Positions 1 through 8,893 of a stretch of DNA of 43,553 nt are shown one piece after another; the first letter of the stretch is position 1; every line of letters starts with the position of its first letter. The stretch is taken from positions 1 through 43,553 of the forward strand of contig WYBC01000028.1 of the NCBI GenBank assembly GCA_011526085.1, in the 5' to 3' direction. The notes below the pieces were generated by a model. That model ran no database searches. It had not been told where the DNA came from and worked only from the letters and a program-made list of their open reading frames with translations. Made by a program: the position numbers and the translations under genes. Source of the stretch: Lysobacter sp. Its GTDB lineage: Bacteria > Pseudomonadota > Gammaproteobacteria > Xanthomonadales > Xanthomonadaceae.

Positions 1-1720
1 CCGCCAGCGTCGGCGTCACCGGAATCACGAAGCTCGTGCTGCCGCCCGCGGCGAGACCCGCCGCAACCGTGCAGGTCACCGTCTGGCCCGCGGCGGTACA
101 GCCCGCAGGCAGCGTGCCGATCGTCAGACCGGTCGGAATCGTGTCGGTGATCGTGCTCGACGCCGTCGTCGCGACGCCGCCGCTGTTGGTCACCTGCAGC
201 GTGTACGACGCCGGCACACCGACCGTGAACGACGCGGCGCTCGCGGTCTTCGTCAGCGTCAGCTGCGGCGGCGGCGGCGGCGAGTTCACGCACACCGCGT
301 TGTCGCCGGCGACGCCGTCTTCCTGGCCGATCGGCAACGACACCGCGTTGTAGAGGCCGCTGCCAGGCGTCGGCGTCACCGCGCAGACGGTCGGCGGCGT
401 ATTGGCGTTGAAGACGTAGCTGATGGTGACGCTGAAGGTGTGCGTCACGCCGGCGCCGATCGAGGTGCCGGCCGGCGCGAGCTGATACGCGCCGGGTCCG
501 GCCTGCGAGCCGCTGGGCGGTGCGCCCGTGCCGCTGGTGGTCCAGGCGACACCGGTTTCGGTGATGCTCGCCGGGAAAACCGGCGAATCGCTCAGTGCGC
601 CATAGGTGCCCGCGGCGGTACCGCTGTTGGTGACGGTCACGGTGTAGGTGACCGTGTAGATCCCGGCGACCGACGGGCCCGTGGCAGTACCGGCCACCTT
701 GGCGATGTTGATGCTGGGACGGTTCACCGGCGTCGGACCGACCGTGTCGGTGCAGCGCGCGGTTGCGGGACAGGTCGGATCGCCACCACCGGTGACGCTC
801 GCGGTATTGGTGACGCTGGCCGCCGCGCTCGCGGTCGGCGTGACCGGAATGACGAAGCTGGTGCTCGCGCCCGCAGCCAGGCTGGCGACGGTGCAGGTCA
901 CGGTCTGGCCTGCGGCGGTGCAGCCCGCAGGCAGCGTGCCGATCGTCAGACCGGTCGGAATCGTGTCGGTGATGGTGCTCGACGCGGTGGTCGCGGAGCT
1001 GCCGGTGTTGGTGAGCTGCAGCGTGTAGCTGGCCGGCACGCCGACCGTGAACGACGCCGCGCTGGCGGTCTTCGTGAGCGTCAGCTGCGGGCGCGTGACC
1101 GTGGTGTTCACGCTGCCGGTGTTGCCGCCGGCACAGGAAATGGGCGCGCCCGAGCAATCGGGATCGCTCACGCCGGTGGGCGGAATGACGGTGGCGGTGT
1201 TGGTGATGCTGGCCGCGGCGGCGGAGCCGACGGTGCAGGCGATCGTGAGCGTGGCGTTGCCGCCGGACGCGATGGCCACGCCGGTCCAGGTGCCGGTGCC
1301 GGTGGCGCCCGAAGCGATGGTGCCGACGGTGAACGTGCCCGCGGAAGGCGTGAAGCTGCAGCCGGTGAGGCCGGCGGGCAGGCTTTCCTCGATGGAGAAG
1401 GTATTCGAGGCGAGGATGGCGCTCGGGCCGCCATTGCTCACGGTGAGGGTGTAGGTCAGAAGCTGACCCACCGCGACCGGGTTCGGGTTGGCGGTCTTGA
1501 CGAGACTGAGGTTGGTGGTCCGGGTGATGGCGTCGCTGTCGGTCGCCGAATTGTTCGCGTTGTTCGGGTCGGTCACGGTCGCCGGTGGCGTGATCGTGGC
1601 GCTGTTGACCGCGTTCTGCGACCACGCGAGCGGACTCGCGGCGAGCGCGAGGCAGAACACGATGGTTGCGGCGATCGAACGGCGCGTGGTTCCGGCGATG
1701 CGAGTCGAATTGGCCAGCAC
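1..1720 (-). CDS. DUF11-repeat secreted surface protein, N-terminal part (partial, runs off left edge)
   Basis: Read on the minus strand, the frame is open from a GTG at 1718-1720 to the window edge (about 573 codons). The GTG follows AAGGGGAAG, a good ribosome binding site. Residues 1-34 form a signal peptide: TRR, then a hydrophobic stretch ending ASPLAWS-Q. After this come DUF11-type beta-sandwich units, with motifs such as LSLVKTANPNPVAVGQ and QLTLTKTASAASFTVG. Paired cysteines occur in each unit (for example AGCTAAGQTVTCTV). The unit at about 855-1090 and the one at 34-290 are near copies; between them is a divergent unit (SINIAKVAG). DUF11 proteins are generally exported adhesin or stalk-like proteins, often carrying a C-terminal anchor, which here lies outside the window. 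A role in surface attachment is inference. The frame has no internal stop in the parts I translated. Confidence 0.85.
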   Translation of the reverse strand, partial: MLANSTRIAGTTRRSIAATIVFCLALAASPLAWSQNAVNSATITPPATVTDPNNANNSATDSDAITRTTNLSLVKTANPNPVAVGQLLTYTLTVSNGGPSAILASNTFSIEESLPAGLTGCSFTPSAGTFTVGTIASGATGTGTWTGVAIASGGNATLTIACTVGSAAAASITNTATVIPPTGVSDPDCSGAPISCAGGNTGSVNTTVTRPQLTLTKTASAASFTVGVPASYTLQLTNTGSSATTASSTITDTIPTGLTIGTLPAGCTAAGQTVTCTVASLAAGASTSFVIPVTPTASAAASVTNTASVTGGGDPTCPATARCTDTVGPTPVNRPSINIAKVAGTATGPSVAGIYTVTYTVTVTNSGTAAGTYGALSDSPVFPASITETGVAWTTSGTGAPPSGSQAGPGAYQLAPAGTSIGAGVTHTFSVTISYVFNANTPPTVCAVTPTPGSGLYNAVSLPIGQEDGVAGDNAVCVNSPPPPPQLTLTKTASAASFTVGVPASYTLQVTNSGGVATTASSTITDTIPTGLTIGTLPAGCTAAGQTVTCTVAAGLAAGGSTSFVIPVTPTLA

Positions 1721-2261
1721 TTGATGCTTCCCCTTGGCACGTCCGCCCCGACGCGTTCGTGCCCCTGTCCCGATGACACGGCACCGCGATTCCCCCGGTG
1801 CCGCTGCTTAGTTGTGATACGGCTTCATGCAACGCCCGGATGCGGATCCGGTGGCGCACAACGGGAACCAGGCGACTTCTCGCCGGGCCCCAGCCTCACG
1901 CCAATGTGACGGTTAGCAAATTTCGAGCCAAGATGCTTTTTCTGCGACTGGAGCGTCGCTATCCCCATGATCCGGCTCGCAATCAGGGCAGCCTGAACGT
2001 TGCCCACAGGCGTGCTGCCCGTCTGCATATTGGGTCACATTTTGGACGTTTATGCCAACAGCGTCCCGATTTCAGGGCCGATTCGTGCGGATCGGCGGAC
2101 CTCAACCGTGGACTGGTCGACGGTTCGCGCCCGCTCCGCCCGCCGCCCAACCCCCTGTTCCTGCTAGAATTTTCGCTCTACTTTCCGCGCCATCCTTCCG
2201 TTTTCGCCACACCGCCACACGCGAGCGCCGTCCATCGGTGCCTCCAGGGACGCCAGAGCTC
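1721..2261. other. Divergent intergenic region
   Basis: These 541 bases separate the divergent DUF11 and indolepyruvate oxidoreductase genes. Short open frames cross it in several phases, but none has a ribosome binding site or recognisable protein. It must hold both promoters; only the one for the rightward gene is recognisable (2162-2170). The stretch around 1915-2060 is more AT-rich than its surroundings. Confidence 0.5.
2162..2170 (+). promoter_or_regulatory. Extended -10 promoter candidate for the indolepyruvate oxidoreductase
   Basis: TGCTAGAAT matches an extended -10 element (TG, one base, then TAGAAT, 5 of 6 to consensus) at the start of an AT-rich patch. No good -35 hexamer lies 17 bases upstream, as is tolerated with extended -10 promoters. 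Transcription would start near 2177, giving a leader of about 85 bases before the ATG at 2262. Confidence 0.45.
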
Positions 2262-5200
2262 ATGACCAGCCCCACCGACCTTCACGCGCCGGCCGGCGCC
2301 CCCTCGCCCGCCGCCGACCACCCGGCCGTCGATCGGGATTACACCCTCGACGACAAGTTCACCCGGACCGAGGGGCGGATCTATCTGTCGGGGGTCCAGG
2401 CGCTGGTGCGACTGCCGTTGATGCAGCGCCTGCGCGACCAGGCGGCCGGGCTGAACACCGCCGGCTTCGTCAGCGGGTACCGGGGCAGCCCGCTCGGCGG
2501 GTTCGATCTGGAACTGTGGCGGGCGAAGAAGCATCTGGCCGAGGCCGGCGTGAAATTCACGCCCGGGCTCAACGAAGACCTCGGCGCGACCATGGTCTGG
2601 GGCACGCAGCAGACCAATCTGTTCCCGGGCGCCAAGGTCGATGGCGTCTTCGGCATGTGGTACGGCAAGGGTCCGGGCGTGGACCGCTGCGGCGACGTGT
2701 TCAAGCACGCCAACGCCGCCGGCACCTCGAAGTTCGGCGGCGTGCTCGCGCTCGCGGCCGACGACCACGCCTGCCGCAGCTCGACCCTGCCGCACGGCAG
2801 CGAGGGCGAATTCCAGTCCGCGCTGATGCCGGTGCTGAACCCGGCGGGCGTGCAGGACATCCTCGACATGGGCCTGATCGGATTCGCGATGTCGCGTTAC
2901 ACCGGTCGCTGGGTCGGCTTCAAGACGATCGCCGAGACCGTCGAATCCTCGGCCTCGGTCGACGTCAATCCGCTGGCGCTGCGGATCGTCACGCCCGACG
3001 ATTTCGAGATGCCGCCGGGCGGCCTCAACATCCGCTGGCCGGATCCGCCGCTCGATCAGGAAATGCGCCTGCATCGCTACGCGGTGAAGGCCGCGCAGGC
3101 GTTCGCGCGCGCCAACCGGCTCGATCGCGTCGTCATCGATTCGCCGAACGCGCGCCTGGGCATCGTCACCACCGGCAAGAGCTACCTCGACGTGCTGCAG
3201 GCGCTGGAATATCTCGGCCTCGACGCGCGCGCCTGCGCCGATCTCGGCATCCGCGTGTACAAGGTCGGCATGACCTGGCCGCTGGAACCGATGGGCATCC
3301 GCGCGTTCGCGCGCGGGCTGCAGGACATCCTGGTGGTCGAGGAAAAGCTCAGCTTCATCGAAAGCCAGATGAAGGAACTGTTCTACAACTTCGACGGCAT
3401 CAATCAGGACAACAGCCGCCCGTCGATCGTCGGCAAGTTCGACGAGAGCGGCGAGTGGATCCTGCCCAGCACCAACGAGCTGACGCCGGCGCGCATCGCC
3501 GGCGTGATCGCGCGCCGCATCCAGCGCTTTCACGACTCCGAACACATCCGCGGCGTGCTGCGCTGGATGGAGGAGAAGGAAGGCGAGCTTGCCCTGCCCC
3601 GCGCCAGCTTCCCGCGCGTGCCCCACTACTGCAGCGGCTGTCCGCACAACACGTCGACGAAGGTGCCGGAAGGCTCGCGCGCGCTCGGCGGCATCGGTTG
3701 CCACTACATGGTCACCTGGATGGACCGCAACACCGACACCTTCACCCACATGGGCGGCGAAGGCGTGACCTGGTGCGGCCAGTCGGCGTTCACCGAGAAC
3801 GAACACGTCTTCCAGAATCTCGGCGACGGCACCTATTTCCATTCCGGTTCGCTGGCCATCCGCCAGTCGATCGCGGCCGGCGTCAACATCACCTACAAGA
3901 TCCTCTACAACGACGCGGTGGCGATGACCGGCGGCCAGCCGGTGGACGGCACGCTCACCGTGCCGCAGATCGCCCAGCAGATGCGCGCCGAAGGCGTGTA
4001 CACCATCGCGGTGGTCAGCGACGACATCACCAAGTGGACGCGCCAGCGCTATCTGTTCCCGAACGACGTCGAATTCTTCGACCGCCGCGAACTGGACGAC
4101 GTGCAGAAGAAGCTGCGCAAGGCCAAGGGCACCAGCGTGCTGATCTACGATCAGACCTGCGCCACCGAGAAGCGTCGCCGGCGCAAGCGCGGCAAGCTGC
4201 CGGACCCGCAGAAGCGGGTGGCGATCAATTCGCTGGTGTGCGAAGGCTGCGGCGACTGCGGCGTGAAGAGCTTCTGCGTGTCGGTGCTGCCGAAGGAAAC
4301 CGAATACGGCCGCAAGCGCGACATCGACCAGAGCAACTGCAACAAGGACTACAGCTGCGTCGAAGGGTTCTGCCCGAGCTTCGTCACCGTGCACGGCGGC
4401 CAGTTGCGCAAGGGCAAGAAAGCCAATGCCGCGGATCGTCTGAACGATCTGCCGATGCCGACCTTCGCCAGCGATCTCGACAGGCCCTGGAACATCCTCA
4501 TCACCGGCGTCGGCGGCACCGGCGTGGTCACCATCGGCGCACTGCTCGGCATGGCCGGGCATCTCGAGCGCAAGGGCGCGACCGTGCTCGACCAGACCGG
4601 CCTCGCCCAGAAGGGCGGCGCGGTCACCACCCACATCCGCATCGCGAAGACGCCCGACGACATCCATGCCGTGCGCATCGCCGCCGGCGAGGCCGACCTG
4701 GTGCTCGGCTGCGACATGGTCGTGGTCAACGACTACTGGGCGCTGTCGAAGATCCGCGAAGGCCGCAGCCACGTCGTGCTCAACAGCTACGAGGCGATGC
4801 CCGGCACCTTCACCACCCGTCCGGACATGCAGTTCCCCGCGGCCGACATCGTCTCCGCGATCCGCACCGCGCTCGGCGGCGACGCGCCGGCGTCGGCACT
4901 GCAGCTCATCGACGCCACCCAACTCGCGACCGCACTGATGGGCGACGCCATCGCCGCCAACCTCTTCATGCTCGGCTACGCCTGGCAGCGCGGGCTGGTG
5001 CCGATCTCCTTCGACGCGATCATGCGCGCGGTGGAACTCAACGGCGCCGCGGTGCAGATGAACAAGACCGCGTTCGCCTGGGGCCGGCTCGCGGCGATCG
5101 ACCTGCCCGCGGTGGTCGACGCCGCGGGCATCGTCAAGAACGCGCCGACCGCCGCCGAAGCGACGCCGCATGCGCTGCCGCTGCTGGCGCCGACCGCCTC

Positions 5201-5993
5201 CGAAGGCCGCGAATCGGGGCTGATGCCGCAAACCGCGAATCTGCGCAGCGGCGACGAGCTGCGCCATGTCCCCGAGCACGACCACGCCGGCGCCGGCCTC
5301 GCGTTCCTGCCGCTGGACGACGCGCGCCTGTCGCGCTCGCTCGACGAAATCATCGCCCGCCGCGTCGCCTTCCTCACCGAGTACCAGGACGCCGCCTACG
5401 CGAAGCGCTACCAGGATCTGGTCGCGAAGGTGCGCGCCGCCGAACAGGCGAAGGCCCCGGGATCGACCGACCTGTCCGAAGCGGTCGCGCGCTATGCGTT
5501 CAAGCTGATGGCGTACAAGGACGAATACGAAGTCGCGCGGCTGTACACCAGTGGCGACTTCCAGCGCCGCATCGAACAGCAGTTCGACGGCGACTACAAG
5601 ATCCACTTCCACCTCGCACCGCCGCTGCTGGCGAAGAAGAACGCGCAGGGTCAACTGATCAAGCAGGAATTCGGGCCGTGGATGTTCAAGGCCTTCAAAC
5701 TGCTGTCGAAACTGCGCGGCCTCCGCGGCGGCACCTTCGACATCTTCGGCTACACCGAAGAGCGGAAGATGGAGCGCCGGCTCACCGCCGACTACTTCGC
5801 CACCGTCGAACGCCTGCTCGCGTCGCTGGACACCGGCAACGCCGCCCTGGCCGCCGAGATCGCCTCGATCCCCGAACACATCCGCGGCTACGGCCACGTG
5901 AAGGAAGCGCATCTGCACAAGGCCAAGGCGCGCGAGGCGGAACTGCTGGCCAGGTGGGACGCCGGCCCTGCGGAGAGCCGCGCGGCGGCGTGA
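2262..5993 (+). CDS. Indolepyruvate:ferredoxin oxidoreductase, fused alpha/gamma-type (about 1243 aa)
   Basis: This is a thiamine-diphosphate enzyme that oxidatively decarboxylates aryl or branched 2-oxo acids (indolepyruvate class) to acyl-CoA, passing electrons to a ferredoxin-like carrier. The N-terminal part has the GYRGSPLGG motif. A Cys motif CSGCPHNTST lies near residue 456 and a TPP-domain motif YNDAVAMTGGQ near 549. A cluster motif CEGCGDCGVKSFC with more cysteines downstream sits near 660, and the gamma-type motif GVGGTGVVT near 750. The last 200 or so residues fit the DUF6537-type tail. The length fits the long fused proteobacterial form rather than separate archaeal IorA/IorB. The frame is open back to 2052, but MTSPTDLHAP at 2262 is preferred: the upstream residues are low-complexity and cross the candidate promoter. 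It appears monocistronic, with a terminator 23 bases after the stop. The exact substrate is inferred from the family. Confidence 0.92.
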   Translation: MTSPTDLHAPAGAPSPAADHPAVDRDYTLDDKFTRTEGRIYLSGVQALVRLPLMQRLRDQAAGLNTAGFVSGYRGSPLGGFDLELWRAKKHLAEAGVKFTPGLNEDLGATMVWGTQQTNLFPGAKVDGVFGMWYGKGPGVDRCGDVFKHANAAGTSKFGGVLALAADDHACRSSTLPHGSEGEFQSALMPVLNPAGVQDILDMGLIGFAMSRYTGRWVGFKTIAETVESSASVDVNPLALRIVTPDDFEMPPGGLNIRWPDPPLDQEMRLHRYAVKAAQAFARANRLDRVVIDSPNARLGIVTTGKSYLDVLQALEYLGLDARACADLGIRVYKVGMTWPLEPMGIRAFARGLQDILVVEEKLSFIESQMKELFYNFDGINQDNSRPSIVGKFDESGEWILPSTNELTPARIAGVIARRIQRFHDSEHIRGVLRWMEEKEGELALPRASFPRVPHYCSGCPHNTSTKVPEGSRALGGIGCHYMVTWMDRNTDTFTHMGGEGVTWCGQSAFTENEHVFQNLGDGTYFHSGSLAIRQSIAAGVNITYKILYNDAVAMTGGQPVDGTLTVPQIAQQMRAEGVYTIAVVSDDITKWTRQRYLFPNDVEFFDRRELDDVQKKLRKAKGTSVLIYDQTCATEKRRRRKRGKLPDPQKRVAINSLVCEGCGDCGVKSFCVSVLPKETEYGRKRDIDQSNCNKDYSCVEGFCPSFVTVHGGQLRKGKKANAADRLNDLPMPTFASDLDRPWNILITGVGGTGVVTIGALLGMAGHLERKGATVLDQTGLAQKGGAVTTHIRIAKTPDDIHAVRIAAGEADLVLGCDMVVVNDYWALSKIREGRSHVVLNSYEAMPGTFTTRPDMQFPAADIVSAIRTALGGDAPASALQLIDATQLATALMGDAIAANLFMLGYAWQRGLVPISFDAIMRAVELNGAAVQMNKTAFAWGRLAAIDLPAVVDAAGIVKNAPTAAEATPHALPLLAPTASEGRESGLMPQTANLRSGDELRHVPEHDHAGAGLAFLPLDDARLSRSLDEIIARRVAFLTEYQDAAYAKRYQDLVAKVRAAEQAKAPGSTDLSEAVARYAFKLMAYKDEYEVARLYTSGDFQRRIEQQFDGDYKIHFHLAPPLLAKKNAQGQLIKQEFGPWMFKAFKLLSKLRGLRGGTFDIFGYTEERKMERRLTADYFATVERLLASLDTGNAALAAEIASIPEHIRGYGHVKEAHLHKAKAREAELLARWDAGPAESRAAA

Positions 5994-6015
5994 GGCCGCA
6001 TCGACAGCGATACGC

Positions 6016-6044
6016 AAAGGCCCCGGGAAACCGGGGCCTTTTTT
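6016..6044 (+). terminator. Rho-independent terminator
   Basis: An 11-bp perfect stem (6016-6026 with 6031-6041: AAAGGCCCCGG against its complement) has a GAAA loop and continues into a run of six T. It ends the rightward oxidoreductase transcript. It lies between convergent genes but has only a short T run in the other direction. Confidence 0.93.
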
Positions 6045-6074
6045 GTGGACGATGGCGATGCAAGCGGCGGGCGA

Positions 6075-8429
6075 TCAACTGCCGTAGAACCGATCCAGCG
6101 CCTTTTCCGCCCTGCCGCGTTCGTGGTCCGACATGCCGCGGGTCACCGCACGGTAGTCTTCGATCAGCATCGGGTCGTTCGGCATCGTCTCGGCCAGCGC
6201 GTTCAATACTTCGCCGCGTTCGAAGTCCGACGACATCGCTCGCACGCTGCGCAGGATCGCGCGGCTGCGTTCCGCGCTCGGCGTGCCGCCGCGGATCAGC
6301 GCGGCCAGCGCTTCGCGCCGCTCGAAGTCGGAAGACATCGCGTCGACGGCCGCGAGATAGTCGGCGTCGGGCAGCGGCACGTCGGCATCGGCCGCGACTT
6401 CCAGCACCGAGCGACGCTCGAAGTCGCTGCTCATGCCGCGCATCGTCCGCAGCGCGAGGGCGAGCGCCGCGGCGCGCGGCTGGCCGTCCTCGATCACCGC
6501 GGTCAGCGCGCGCCTGCGTTCGAAGTCGCTGCCGAGACCGCGCAGCGCGCGCGACCAGCCCTCGGCGTTGCCGCCGTCCACCGGCAATTTCGCAGCGGCT
6601 TCGATGAGCCATTCGGCGCGTTCGAAATCCGAATCGATCTCCGCGGCGATCGACAGCAGCGCGGCCTGCTGCGGCGACGGCACAGGACGCGACAGCGCGA
6701 TGCCGAGCGCGCGACGCTTCTCGAAGTCGGAACGGATCGCACGCACCAGGGTCAGCGCTTTCGCGGTCTGCGCCTCGTCGGGTGCCGCATGTGCGAAGAA
6801 CTGGCCGAGGTATTCGGCCCGGACGTAGTCGCCCTGCAGCTGCGCGATCTCGGCGAGCAGCGCGCCGGCGCCGCCGCGCGCGAGGATGCGCTTCGCGCGC
6901 GCTTCCGCGTCGAGGGCGCTGAGCCGGTAGATCTGCGGGATGGTCGCCGCCAGCCACGCCTGCGCGCCGGCGTCGAACGGACGCACCGCACCGTCGATCT
7001 TGTATTCGCGCACCGCGCCCGTCGTGCCCGGCGTCATCCGCAGGCTGCGCGACACGCCGGCATGGGTCTGTTCGATTTCGAACACCGCGCCGCGGCCGAG
7101 CGTGGCGACATCGCTCTCGGCGTCGTTGAAGGCGACATCGCCGTCGATCAGGACGCGCAGGGTCTCGCCCATTCCGGGCATGTCGGAACGGATCGCGTGG
7201 GTCTGGCCCTTGTTGCGGATCGTGATCGACAGATCATGTCGTTCGAACAGACCGGGCATCATGCCCGGACGCGCCACCACCATCACGCCCGGCAGGGCGA
7301 TGAGTGCGAACAGCGCGAGCGCGGCGGCGGCCCAGCGCCAGCGCGTCGGGATCTTGGAAAGTGTCATGTGCGGATTCTCCAGAAGTGTACGGACGCGCGG
7401 CACGATGCCGTCGCCGCGTTCGGCCATCGCCAGCGCCAGCGCGGCACCGCGATCGAAAGAGGGATGGCGCCGGTCATCGGCAACCTGAGCGCTGCGCGCG
7501 AGGCATTCGGCGAGGCACTCGGCAAGCGCCCGGCCGGCACCGCGCTCGGCCGCGGCGCGGTCGCACAGCATTTCGGCCAGCGTTTCCAGCCGGCGCAGCG
7601 CGTGCCATGCCAGCGGGTGGAAGAACAGCGGCACCAGCGCCAGACGCTGCAGCGGACGCCACAGCGGATCGCGGCGATCCAGGTGCGCGAGTTCGTGCGC
7701 GAGCATCGCGCGTCGCTGCGCGACCGCCAGCGACTCGGCCCAGTGCGGCAACAGCACCACGCCCGGCAGCACCATCGGACTGTCGAGCACCGGCAACACG
7801 CGCAGCGCCGGCGCGGTCAGGCCCATCTCCTCGGCGAGGTCGTGCAGCAACGCGGTCGTCGCGGCGGACGCCGGGCGACCTTCGCGCAACACCCGGCGGC
7901 GCATCCGCAACAACGCACGCATCTGATGCAACACCCGCAGCAGCAGCACGACGCTGCCCAGGCACCACAGCAACAGCGCGAGCAGCAGCGCATCGGTCGC
8001 CACCGGCAGCGCGAGCGCGGGGACGGCATCGGCCGCGGGCACGGCCGCATCCGCTGTGCTGCGCGTGGCGATGGCGGAGATGGCGGCGGCGGGCGGATCG
8101 GCCTTCATGTCGGCGAGCCCATCGGCGCGCGGCGCGGGCTCGACCCGCGACGGCATCGTGGACGGCGTCGCCACCGTTTCGGCGACGACGGGCGATGCGC
8201 TCGGCGTACGCGACGGGTCGAAGGGCACGGCTTCGATCGCGACCGAAACGAAGGCGCCGAACAACGCGATCCGCCAGGCGAGTTCGGCCCAGTGCGGATG
8301 CTTCAGCCAGCCGGCGCGCTCCATCGCCCACACCGCGCCGAGCAGCACGGTCGCGTGCAGCGCGAAGGCCAGCAGCAGACCGCCGAACGATGCCAGCGGC
8401 GGCGCGACGGCGATGATGTCCCCGATCAT
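6075..8429 (-). CDS. M56 (BlaR1-like) membrane metallopeptidase with C-terminal SDFER repeats (784 aa)
   Basis: The N-terminal half carries hydrophobic helices, and a zinc-peptidase motif HELAHLDRRD lies near residue 240, typical of M56/BlaR1 sensors that cleave a BlaI-type repressor. Another membrane helix (about residues 355-375, AAAALALFALIALPG) follows. The C-terminal region is not the penicillin-binding domain of true BlaR1. Instead, from about residue 535 to the end it holds eight degenerate units of roughly 30-40 residues centred on a D-[FY/H]-x-R/K signature: GDYVRAEYL, SDFEKRRAL, SDFERAEWL, SDFERRRAL, SDFERRSVL, SDFERREAL, SDFERGEVL and SDHERGRAE. The ATG at 8427-8429 overlaps the stop of the repressor gene (ATGA), showing translational coupling. 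Longer upstream starts in this frame lie inside the repressor gene and are rejected. The sensor ligand is unknown. Confidence 0.88.
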   Translation of the reverse strand: MIGDIIAVAPPLASFGGLLLAFALHATVLLGAVWAMERAGWLKHPHWAELAWRIALFGAFVSVAIEAVPFDPSRTPSASPVVAETVATPSTMPSRVEPAPRADGLADMKADPPAAAISAIATRSTADAAVPAADAVPALALPVATDALLLALLLWCLGSVVLLLRVLHQMRALLRMRRRVLREGRPASAATTALLHDLAEEMGLTAPALRVLPVLDSPMVLPGVVLLPHWAESLAVAQRRAMLAHELAHLDRRDPLWRPLQRLALVPLFFHPLAWHALRRLETLAEMLCDRAAAERGAGRALAECLAECLARSAQVADDRRHPSFDRGAALALAMAERGDGIVPRVRTLLENPHMTLSKIPTRWRWAAAALALFALIALPGVMVVARPGMMPGLFERHDLSITIRNKGQTHAIRSDMPGMGETLRVLIDGDVAFNDAESDVATLGRGAVFEIEQTHAGVSRSLRMTPGTTGAVREYKIDGAVRPFDAGAQAWLAATIPQIYRLSALDAEARAKRILARGGAGALLAEIAQLQGDYVRAEYLGQFFAHAAPDEAQTAKALTLVRAIRSDFEKRRALGIALSRPVPSPQQAALLSIAAEIDSDFERAEWLIEAAAKLPVDGGNAEGWSRALRGLGSDFERRRALTAVIEDGQPRAAALALALRTMRGMSSDFERRSVLEVAADADVPLPDADYLAAVDAMSSDFERREALAALIRGGTPSAERSRAILRSVRAMSSDFERGEVLNALAETMPNDPMLIEDYRAVTRGMSDHERGRAEKALDRFYGS

Positions 8430-8809
8430 GGCGTCTGCTCCTCGTCGGCCCGCTGCAGCAGCGCGCGCACCTGTTCGAGATCGCCCTGGGCCACGTCGCG
8501 CTCGCTCACCAGATGCGCCAGCAGCGCCTTCGGATCGCCGCGGAAGACCTGCGCGATCAGGCTGGACACCATGGTCCGCCGCACCTGGGCCTCGGTCACG
8601 CAGGGCCGGTAGACCAGCATCCGCCCGTCGCGGCGGGCCTCGACCACGCCGCGCTTCTCCAGCCGGCTCAGCAGGGTGGCCACGGTGGTATGGGCCAGAT
8701 CGCGGTCGACCAGGGCTTCGGTGACCTCGGCCACGCTCAATTCCCCGGCCCGCCACAGCACCCGCATCAGGTCCAGCTGCAGGTCGCTCAATACGATGTC
8801 GTCGGCCAT
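8426..8809 (-). CDS. BlaI/MecI-family transcriptional repressor (127 aa)
   Basis: This is a small winged-helix repressor of the BlaI/MecI/CopY class. Helix-turn-helix residues are seen in LSDLQLDLMRVLWRAGELSV followed by HTTVATLLSRLEKRGVV, and the C-terminal helices would dimerise. An upstream ATG at 8818 is in frame. The sequence GAGGA, however, abuts that ATG directly but sits nine bases before the ATG at 8809, so 8809 (MADDIVLSD) is preferred. It overlaps the M56 gene by four bases. In characterised systems the M56 partner inactivates the repressor by proteolysis. The two tandem dyads just upstream, one covering the -10, imply autoregulation. No beta-lactamase gene is nearby, so the regulon is unknown. 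Confidence 0.92.
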   Translation of the reverse strand: MADDIVLSDLQLDLMRVLWRAGELSVAEVTEALVDRDLAHTTVATLLSRLEKRGVVEARRDGRMLVYRPCVTEAQVRRTMVSSLIAQVFRGDPKALLAHLVSERDVAQGDLEQVRALLQRADEEQTP

Positions 8810-8822
8810 GCCGGCCATTCCT

Positions 8823-8848
8823 CTACAGGTGTAGTACTACAGTTGTAG
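8823..8848. promoter_or_regulatory. Tandem BlaI-type operator dyads
   Basis: Two 12-bp dyads, CTACAGGTGTAG (8823-8834) and CTACAGTTGTAG (8837-8848), are separated by two bases. Both carry the TACA/TGTA half-sites typical of BlaI/MecI operators. They lie just upstream of the repressor start codon, and the second overlaps the predicted -10, so bound repressor would block transcription of its own operon. Confidence 0.8.
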
Positions 8849-8870
8849 AACACGATCCCGGGACCGTCAA
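8842..8870 (-). promoter_or_regulatory. Sigma-70 promoter of the repressor-M56 operon
   Basis: On the minus strand TTGACG (8865-8870, 5 of 6 to consensus) is followed after exactly 17 bases by TACAAC (8842-8847, 4 of 6). The -10 lies inside the second operator dyad. Confidence 0.7.
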
Positions 8871-8893
8871 GAGGCCGAAGGTCACGGCCGGCT

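Noticed and set aside
440-1909. Plus-strand frames opposite the DUF11 gene
   Set aside because: No ribosome binding site or domain; the minus strand has a signal peptide and DUF11 repeats.
2178-6017. Long open frame of 1279 codons on the minus strand opposite the oxidoreductase
   Set aside because: It mirrors the GC-rich codon pattern of the real gene, has an Arg/Ala/Val/His-rich composition and no domain; the plus-strand protein has clear motifs.
2516-6607. Plus-strand frame of 1363 codons overlapping the oxidoreductase in another phase
   Set aside because: Extremely Arg-rich, crosses the terminator at 6016-6044 and enters the M56 gene; a composition artefact.
6075-8809. A beta-lactamase induction system (BlaR1/BlaI proper)
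   Set aside because: The M56 protein lacks the penicillin-binding domain and no beta-lactamase gene is nearby; only the regulatory architecture is shared.
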